Source of the DNA: Calliopsis andreniformis | Lineage: Eukaryota; Arthropoda; Insecta; Hymenoptera; Andrenidae | DNA: 64,000 nt | NCBI RefSeq assembly: GCF_051401765.1 | Contig: NW_027480504.1 | Location: forward strand, 1,302,001 to 1,366,000 | Direction: 5' to 3' | Shown: piece by piece, positions 51,361 to 61,525 of the stretch | Numbering within the stretch: position 1 is the stretch's first letter | Layout: each line of letters begins with the position of its first letter | Position numbers and translations under genes: made by a program | The notes under the pieces: model-generated | The model's input: only the letters and a program-made list of their open reading frames with translations | What the model was told of the DNA's origin: nothing | Databases searched by the model: none

Positions 51361-54102
51361 ATGTTCAATCCTCAATCCTCAATTCTCATTCTTCAATTCT
51401 CAATACTGAACCTTCAATCCCCAATCCTCAATCCTCAATCCTCAATCCTCAATACTCAATCCTCAATCCTCAATCCTCAATCCTCATTCTTCAATTCTCA
51501 ATACCCAATCCTCAATCTTCAATCCTCAACACCCAATCCGCAATCTTCAATCCCCAATGTTCAATTCGCAATACCCAATCCCCAATCTTCAATCCTCAAC
51601 CCTCAATCCTCAATCCTCAATCCTCAATCCTCAATCTTCAATCCTCAATACTCAATCTTCTATCCTCAATCCTCAGTCCTCACTCCTCAATCCTCATTCT
51701 TCAATCCTCAATACCAAATCCTCAATCCTCAATCCTCAATTCTCAATCCTCAATCCTCAATCCTCAGACTTCAAACAACAATACTCAACCCTCAGTCCTC
51801 GTCCTCAATCCACAACCCTCAATCCTCAATCCTCAATCTTCAATCCTCAATACCCAATCTTCAATCCTCAATCCTCAAACCTCAATCCTCAATCCTCAAT
51901 ACTCAATCTCCAATCCTCAAACCTCAGTCCTCAAACCTCAATTCTGAATCCTCAAATCTCAATTCTGAGTCCTCAATCCTGAGTCCTCAATCTTCAGCCC
52001 TCAGTCCTCAACAGTCAGTAGACAATCCTCAATCCTCAGTAGAATATCCTCAATTCACAGCCTTCAACACTCGATACTCGATCTGCAATCTTCAAACCAC
52101 TATCCACAAACATCAATTCTCATCACTCAATCCTCAACACTCAGTCCCCAATCCTCAATCTTCAATCCTCAATCCTCAATCCTCAATCCTCAATCCTCAA
52201 CCTTCAATCCTCAATACTCAATCTTCAATCCTCAATCCTCAATCCTCGGTGATCAATCCTCAATCGTCGATCTCCAATCCTGAATACTCAATCTTCAATA
52301 CTCAATCCTCAATCCTCAATCCTCAAACCTCAATCCTCAATCCTCAGACCTCAAACAACAATACTCAACCCTCCGTCCCCGTCCTCAATCCACAACCCTC
52401 AGCCCTCGATCCTCAATCTTCAAAAATCAATATTCAATCTTCAATCCTCAATCCTCAATCCTCAATACTCAATCCACAAGCCTCAATGTTCAATCCTCAA
52501 TACCCAAACCTCAATCTTCAATCCTCAATCCTCAATCCTCAATTCTCAATCCTCAATCCTCAATCCTCAGTCCTCAATTCTCAATCCTCAATCTTCAATC
52601 CTCAGTCCCCAATCCTCAATCTTCGACCCTCAATCCTCAATCCTCAATCCTCGATCCTCAGTCCTCAATCCTCAATCCTCAATCCTCAATGTTCAATCCG
52701 CAATACCCAATCCTCAACCTTCAATCCTCAATCCTCAATCCTCAACCCTCAATCTTCAATCCTCAATACTCAATCTTCAATCCTCAATCCTCAATCCTCA
52801 ATCCTCAATGCTCAATCCTCATTCTTCAATCCTCAATACCCAATCCTCAATCTTCAATCCTCAATCCTCAATCCTCAATCTTCAATCCTCAGTCCCCAAT
52901 CCTCAATCTTCAACCCTCAATCCTCAATCCTCAATCCTCGATCCTCAGTCCTCAATCCTCAATCCTCAATCCTCAATCCTCAATCTTCAATCCTCAATAC
53001 TCAATCTCCAATCCTCAAACCTCAGTCCTCAAACCTCAATTCTGAATCCTGAAATCTCAATTCTGGATCCTCAATCCTGAACCCTCAATCTTCAGCTCTC
53101 AGTCCTCAACAATCAGTTGTCAGTCATCAATCCTCAATAGAATATACTCAATTCACAGTTTTCAATACACAATACTCAATCTGCAATCTTCAAATCTCTA
53201 TCAACAAACATCAATTCTCATCACTCAACCCTCCAAACTCAGTCTTCAATGTTCAATCCTCAATCCTCAATTCTCGATCTTCAATCCTCAATACTGAACA
53301 TTCAACCCTCAATCCTCAATCCTCAGTCCTCAATTCTCAATTCTCAATCTTCAATCCTCAGTCCCCAATCCTCAATATTCGACCCTCAATCCTCAATCCT
53401 CAATCCTCGATCCTCAGTCCTCAATCCTCAATCCTCAATCCTCAATGTTCAATCCTCAATACCCAATCCTCAATCTTCAATTCTCAATCCTCAATCCTCA
53501 ATCCTCAATCCTCAATCCTCAATCCTCAGTCCTCAAACCTTAATCCTGAATCGTCAATCCTGAATCCTCAATCTTCAGCACTCAGTCCTCAACAATCAGT
53601 TGTCAATCCTCAGTCCTCAATGGAATATCATCAATTCACAGTTTTCAATACTCAATACTCAATCTGCAATCATCAAATCTCTATCCACAAACATCAATTC
53701 TCATCACTCAACACTCAACACTCCGTCCTCAATCCTCAATCTTCAATCCTCAATCTTCAATCCTCAATACTCAATCTTCAATCCTCAATCCTCAATTCTC
53801 AATCCTCAATGCTCAATACTCAATCGTCAATCCTCAATCCCAAATCCTCAATCTTCAATACTGAATCCTCAATCCTCAATCTTCAATCCTCAATCCTCAG
53901 TCCACACACCTCATTTCTGAATCCTCAATCCTGAGTCCTCAATCTTCAGCCCTCAGTCCTCAACAGTCAGTAGTCAATCCTCAATCCTCAGTAGAATATC
54001 CTCAATTCACAGCCTTCAACACTCGATACTCGATCTGCAATCTTCAAACCACTATCCACAAACATCAATTCTCATCACTCAACCCTCAGCACTCAGTCCT
54101 CA
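51361..54102. repeat. Right-hand array: short unit S2 (2,742 bp), different L/P fusion
   Basis: 51361-52817 follows L for 1.46 kb, three times further than S1. From 52811 it follows the end of P (offset 14,567). A private T-to-G change at 52480 (CCACAAGCC) is seen in no other copy. Modules are at 52008, 53106, 53589 and 53960. The class III' module is missing because the fusion skips it. Confidence 0.92.
52811..52817. other. Fusion junction L/P in S2 with 7-bp microhomology
   Basis: CTCAATC at this point fits both parents. L reads CTCAATCATC at 40986 and P reads CTCAATCCTC at 38244. The overlap is exactly one heptamer long. Confidence 0.88.
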
Positions 54103-57100
54103 ATGTTCAATCCTCAATCCTCAATTCTCATTCTTCAATTCTCAATACTGAACCTTCAATCCCCAATCCTCAATCCTCAATCCTCAATCCTCAATACTCA
54201 ATCCTCAATCCTCAATCCTCAATCCTCATTCTTCAATTCTCAATACCCAATCCTCAATCTTCAATCCTCAACACCCAATCCGCAATCTTCAATCCCCAAT
54301 GTTCAATTCGCAATACCCAATCCCCAATCTTCAATCCTCAACCCTCAATCCTCAATCCTCAATCCTCAATCCTCAATCTTCAATCCTCAATACTCAATCT
54401 TCTATCCTCAATCCTCAGTCCTCACTCCTCAATCCTCATTCTTCAATCCTCAATACCAAATCCTCAATCCTCAATCCTCAATTCTCAATCCTCAATCCTC
54501 AATCCTCAGACTTCAAACAACAATACTCAACCCTCAGTCCTCGTCCTCAATCCACAACCCTCAATCCTCAATCCTCAATCTTCAATCCTCAATACCCAAT
54601 CTTCAATCCTCAATCCTCAAACCTCAATCCTCAATCCTCAATACTCAATCTCCAATCCTCAAACCTCAGTCCTCAAACCTCAATTCTGAATCCTCAAATC
54701 TCAATTCTGAGTCCTCAATCCTGAGTCCTCAATCTTCAGCCCTCAGTCCTCAACAGTCAGTAGACAATCCTCAATCCTCAGTAGAATATCCTCAATTCAC
54801 AGCCTTCAACACTCGATACTCGATCTGCAATCTTCAAACCACTATCCACAAACATCAATTCTCATCACTCAATCCTCAACACTCAGTCCCCAATCCTCAA
54901 TCTTCAATCCTCAATCCTCAATCCTCAATCCTCAATCCTCAACCTTCAATCCTCAATACTCAATCTTCAATCCTCAATCCTCAATCCTCGGTGATCAATC
55001 CTCAATCGTCGATCTCCAATCCTGAATACTCAATCTTCAATACTCAATCCTCAATCCTCAATCCTCAAACCTCAATCCTCAATCCTCAGACCTCAAACAA
55101 CAATACTCAACCCTCCGTCCCCGTCCTCAATCCACAACCCTCAGCCCTCGATCCTCAATCTTCAAAAATCAATATTCAATCTTCAATCCTCAATCCTCAA
55201 TCCTCAATACTCAATCCACAATCCTCAATGTTCAATCCTCAATACCCAAACCTCAATCTTCAATCCTCAATCCTCAATCCTCAATTCTCAATCCTCAATC
55301 CTCAATCCTCAGTCCTCAATTCTCAATCCTCAATCTTCAATCCTCAGTCCCCAATCCTCAATCTTCGACCCTCAATCCTCAATCCTCAATCCTCGATCCT
55401 CAGTCCTCAATCCTCAATCCTCAATCCTCAATGTTCAATCCGCAATACCCAATCCTCAACCTTCAATCCTCAATCCTCAATCCTCAACCCTCAATCTTCA
55501 ATCCTCAATACTCAATCTTCAATCCTCAATCCTCAATCCTCAATCCTCAATGCTCAATCATCAATCCTCAATCCTCAACCCTCAATCTACAATCCTCAAT
55601 ACACAATCTGCAATCCTCAATCCTCAATCCTCAATCCTCACTCTTCAATCCTCAATGCCCAGTCCTCAATCATCAATCCTCAATCCTCAATCCTCAATTC
55701 TCAATCCTCATTCCTCTATCATCAGTCCTCAATCTTCAATCCTCAAACCTCAATTCTCAATACTCAATCTTCAATCCTCAATCCTCAATTCTCAATCCTC
55801 AATACTGAATCCTCAAACCTCAATCCTCTATCCTCAATCCTCAATCCTCATTCTTCAATCCTCAATACCCAATACTCAATCTTCAATCCTCAATCCTCAA
55901 TCCTCAATCCTCAATTCTCAATCCTCAAGCCTCAATCCTCAGACCTCAAACATCAATACTCAGACCTCAGTCCTCGTCCTCCATCCACAACCCTCAATCC
56001 TCAATCCTTAGTCCTCAATCCTCAATCCTCAATCCTCAAACCTCAATCCTCAACCGTCAGTCCCCGTCCTCAATCTTCAAACATGAATCCTCAATCCTCA
56101 GTCTTCAATCATCAATACTCAATCTTCAATCCTCAATCCTCAATCCTCATTCCTCAATCCTCAATCCTCATTCCTCAATCCTCATTCTTCAATCCTCAAC
56201 ACCCAATCCTCAATCTTCAATCCTCAATCCTCAACTCTCAATCCTCAATCCTCAGTCCTCAGTTCACAAACCTCAATCCTCAACCCTCAGCCCTCATCCT
56301 CAATCCTCAATCCTCAAACTTCAATCCTCAATCCCCAATGCTCAATTCTCAATCCTCAATCCTCAGTCGTCAGTCCTCAAACCTCTACCCTCAACTCTCA
56401 GCCCCCATCCTCAGTCCTCAATCCTCAATCCTCAATCCTCAGTCCTCAATCCACAATCCTCAATCCTCAAACCTGAATCGTCAATCGTCAGCCCTCGTCC
56501 TCAATCCTCAACACTCAATCCTCAATCCTCAATATTCAATCATCAATACTCAATCTTCAATCCTCAATCCTCAATACTCAATCCTCAATCCTCAATCCTC
56601 AATCCTCATTCTTCAATTCTCAATACCCAATCCTCAATCTTCAATCCTCAACACCCAATCCGCAATCTTGAATCCTCAATGTTCAATCCGCAATACCCAA
56701 CCTTCAATCTTCAATCCTCAACCCTCAATCCTCAATCCTCAATCCTCAATCCTCAATCTTCAATCCTCAATACTCAATCTTCAATCCTCAATCCTCAATA
56801 CTCAATCCTCAATCCTCAATCCTCAGTCCTCAAACCTCAATCCTGAATCCTCAAACCTGAATCCTCATTCTTCAGCCCTCAGTCCTCAACAATCAGTTGT
56901 CAATCCTCAATCCTCAGTAGAGTATCCTCAATTCACTGGTTTCAATACTCAATACTCAACCTGAAATCTTCAAATCTCTATCCACAAACATCAATTCTCG
57001 TCACTCAACCCTCAACACTCAGCCCCAATCCTCAATATTCAATCCTCAATCCACAATCCTCAGTCCTCAATCCTCAATCATCAATCCTCAATACTCAATC

Positions 57101-58504
57101 TTCAATCCTCAATCCTCAATCCTCGATCCTCAATGCTCAATCGTCGATCTCCAATCCTGAATACTCAATCTTCAATACTCAATCCTCAATCCTCAATCCT
57201 CAATCCTCAATCCTCATTCTTCAATCCTCAATACCCAATCCTCAATCTTCAATCCTCAATCCTCAATCCTCAATCTTCAATCCTCAGTCCCCAATCCTCA
57301 ATCTTCAACCCTCAATCCTCAATCCTCAATCCTCGATCCTCAGTCCTCAATCCTCAATCCTCAATCCTCAATCCTCAATCTTCAATCCTCAATACTCAAT
57401 CTCCAATCCTCAAACTTCAGTCCTCAAACCTCAATTCTGAATCCTGAAATCTCAATTCTGGATCCTCAATCCTGAACCCTCAATCTTCAGCTCTCAGTCC
57501 TCAACAATCAGTTGTCAGTCATCAATCCTCAATAGAATATACTCAATTCACAGTTTTCAATACACAATACTCAATCTGCAATCTTCAAATCTCTATCAAC
57601 AAACATCAATTCTCATCACTCAACCCTCCAAACTCAGTCTTCAATGTTCAATCCTCAATCCTCAATTCTCGATCTTCAATCCTCAATACTGAACATTCAA
57701 CCCTCAATCCTCAATCCTCAGTCCTCAATTCTCAATTCTCAATCTTCAATCCTCAGTCCCCAATCCTCAATATTCGACCCTCAATCCTCAATCCTCAATC
57801 CTCGATCCTCAGTCCTCAATCCTCAATCCTCAATCCTCAATGTTCAATCCTCAATACCCAATCCTCAATCTTCAATTCTCAATCCTCAATCCTCAATCCT
57901 CAATCCTCAATCCTCAATCCTCAATCCTCAGTCCTCAAACCTTAATCCTGAATCGTCAATCCTGAATCCTCAATCTTCAGCACTCAGTCCTCAACAATCA
58001 GTTGTCAATCCTCAGTCCTCAATGGAATATCATCAATTCACAGTTTTCAATACTCAATACTCAATCTGCAATCATCAAATCTCTATCCACAAACATCAAT
58101 TCTCATCACTCAACACTCAACACTCCGTCCTCAATCCTCAATCTTCAATCCTCAATCTTCAATCCTCAATACTCAATCTTCAATCCTCAATCCTCAATTC
58201 TCAATCCTCAATGCTCAATACTCAATCGTCAATCCTCAATCCCAAATCCTCAATCTTCAATACTGAATCCTCAATCCTCAATCTTCAATCCTCAATCCTC
58301 AGTCCACACACCTCATTTCTGAATCCTCAATCCTGAGTCCTCAATCTTCAGCCCTCAGTCCTCAACAGTCAGTAGTCAATCCTCAATCCTCAGTAGAATA
58401 TCCTCAATTCACAGCCTTCAACACTCGATACTCGATCTGCAATCTTCAAACCACTATCCACAAACATCAATTCTCATCACTCAACCCTCAGCACTCAGTC
58501 CTCA
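54103..58504. repeat. Right-hand array: long unit L3 (4,402 bp)
   Basis: Copy of L1 at offset 14,567, including C at 55461. I saw no difference from L1 in the stretches compared. Modules are at 54750, 56886, 57501, 57991 and 58362. Confidence 0.92.
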
Positions 58505-61500
58505 ATGTTCAATCCTCAATCCTCAATTCTCATTCTTCAATTCTCAATACTGAACCTTCAATCCCCAATCCTCAATCCTCAATCCTCAATCCTCAATACT
58601 CAATCCTCAATCCTCAATCCTCAATCCTCATTCTTCAATTCTCAATACCCAATCCTCAATCTTCAATCCTCAACACCCAATCCGCAATCTTCAATCCCCA
58701 ATGTTCAATTCGCAATACCCAATCCCCAATCTTCAATCCTCAACCCTCAATCCTCAATCCTCAATCCTCAATCCTCAATCTTCAATCCTCAATACTCAAT
58801 CTTCTATCCTCAATCCTCAGTCCTCACTCCTCAATCCTCATTCTTCAATCCTCAATACCAAATCCTCAATCCTCAATCCTCAATTCTCAATCCTCAATCC
58901 TCAATCCTCAGACTTCAAACAACAATACTCAACCCTCAGTCCTCGTCCTCAATCCACAACCCTCAATCCTCAATCCTCAATCTTCAATCCTCTATCCTCA
59001 AACCGCAATCGTCAATCGTCAGCCCTCGTCCTCAATCCTCAACACTCAATCCTCAATCCTCAATATTCAATCATCAATACTCAATCTTCAATCCTCAATC
59101 CTCAATCCTCAATCTTCAATCCTCAATCCTCAATTCTCAGTCCTCAATACTCAATCCTCAATCGTCAATCCTCAATCCTCAATCCTCAATCTTCAATCCT
59201 CGATCCTCAATCCTCAATCCTCAATCCTCAATCTTCAATCCTCAATACTCAATCTTCAATCCTCAATCCTCAATGCTCAATCCTTAATGCTCAATCCACA
59301 ATCCTCAATCCTCAACCATCAATCTTCAATCCTCAATACGCAATCTGCAATCCTCAATCCTCAATCCTCAATCCACAATCCTCATTCATCAATCCTCAAT
59401 GCCCAGTCCTCAATCTTCAATCCGCAATCCTCAATCCTCAATTCTCAATCCTCAATCCTCAATCATCAATCCTCAATCCTCAATCCTCAAACCTCAATTC
59501 TCAATACTCTATCTTCAATCCTCAATCCTCAATTCTCAATCTTCAATCCTCAATACTGAACCTTCAATCCCCAATCCTCAATCCTCAATCCTCAATCCTC
59601 AATACTCAATCCTCAATCCTCAATCCTCAATCCTCATTCTTCAATTCTCAATACCCAATCCTCAATCTTCAATCCTCAACACCCAATCCGCAATCTTGAA
59701 TCCTCAATGTTCAATCCGCAATACCCAACCTTCAATCTTCAATCCTCAACCCTCAATCCTCAATCCTCAATCCTCAATCCTCAATCTTCAATCCTCAATA
59801 CTCAATCTTCAATCCTCAATCCTCAATACTCAATCCTCAATCCTCAATCCTCAGTCCTCAAACCTCAATCCTGAATCCTCAAACCTGAATCCTCATTCTT
59901 CAGCCCTCAGTCCTCAACAATCAGTTGTCAATCCTCAATCCTCAGTAGAGTATCCTCAATTCACTGGTTTCAATACTCAATACTCAACCTGAAATCTTCA
60001 AATCTCTATCCACAAACATCAATTCTCGTCACTCAACCCTCAACACTCAGCCCCAATCCTCAATATTCAATCCTCAATCCACAATCCTCAGTCCTCAATC
60101 CTCAATCATCAATCCTCAATACTCAATCTTCAATCCTCAATCCTCAATCCTCGATCCTCAATGCTCAATCGTCGATCTCCAATCCTGAATACTCAATCTT
60201 CAATACTCAATCCTCAATCGTCAATCCTCAATCCTCAATCCTCATTCTTCAATCCTCAATACCCAATCCTCAATCTTCAATCCTCAATCCTCAATCCTCA
60301 ATCTTCAATCCTCAGTCCCCAATCCTCAATCTTCAACCCTCAATCCTCAATCCTCAATCCTCGATCCTCAGTCCTCAATCCTCAATCCTCAATCCTCAAT
60401 CCTCAATCTTCAATCCTCAATACTCAATCTCCAATCCTCAAACCTCAGTCCTCAAACCTCAATTCTGAATCCTGAAATCTCAATTCTGGATCCTCAATCC
60501 TGAACCCTCAATCTTCAGCTCTCAGTCCTCAACAATCAGTTGTCAGTCATCAATCCTCAATAGAATATACTCAATTCACAGTTTTCAATACACAATACTC
60601 AATCTGCAATCTTCAAATCTCTATCAACAAACATCAATTCTCATCACTCAACCCTCCAAACTCAGTCTTCAATGTTCAATCCTCAATCCTCAATTCTCGA
60701 TCTTCAATCCTCAATACTGAACATTCAACCCTCAATCCTCAATCCTCAGTCCTCAATTCTCAATTCTCAATCTTCAATCCTCAGTCCCCAATCCTCAATA
60801 TTCGACCCTCAATCCTCAATCCTCAATCCTCGATCCTCAGTCCTCAATCCTCAATCCTCAATCCTCAATGTTCAATCCTCAATACCCAATCCTCAATCTT
60901 CAATTCTCAATCCTCAATCCTCAATCCTCAATCCTCAATCCTCAATCCTCAGTCCTCAAACCTTAATCCTGAATCGTCAATCCTGAATCCTCAATCTTCA
61001 GCACTCAGTCCTCAACAATCAGTTGTCAATCCTCAGTCCTCAATGGAATATCATCAATTCACAGTTTTCAATACTCAATACTCAATCTGCAATCATCAAA
61101 TCTCTATCCACAAACATCAATTCTCATCACTCAACACTCAACACTCCGTCCTCAATCCTCAATCTTCAATCCTCAATCTTCAATCCTCAATACTCAATCT
61201 TCAATCCTCAATCCTCAATTCTCAATCCTCAATGCTCAATACTCAATCGTCAATCCTCAATCCCAAATCCTCAATCTTCAATACTGAATCCTCAATCCTC
61301 AATCTTCAATCCTCAATCCTCAGTCCACACACCTCATTTCTGAATCCTCAATCCTGAGTCCTCAATCTTCAGCCCTCAGTCCTCAACAGTCAGTAGTCAA
61401 TCCTCAATCCTCAGTAGAATATCCTCAATTCACAGCCTTCAACACTCGATACTCGATCTGCAATCTTCAAACCACTATCCACAAACATCAATTCTCATCA

Positions 61501-61525
61501 CTCAACCCTCAGCACTCAGTCCTCA
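58505..61525. repeat. Right-hand array: short unit S3 (3,021 bp)
   Basis: Copy of S1 at offset 14,567, with the same fusion junction at 58985-58992. Modules are at 59914, 60529, 61012 and 61383. Confidence 0.92.

Larger units (their letters stand above)
38250..52816. repeat. 14,567-bp super-unit, full copy
   Basis: From 38250 the order is end of P, L1, S1, L2, and the L part of S2. The next super-unit starts at 52817 and repeats the order to the window end (11,184 bp seen). Alternating L1/L3 and L2/L4 variants show that the pair of long units, not the single unit, is the copied module. 14,567 is exactly 7x2,081. Confidence 0.88.
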
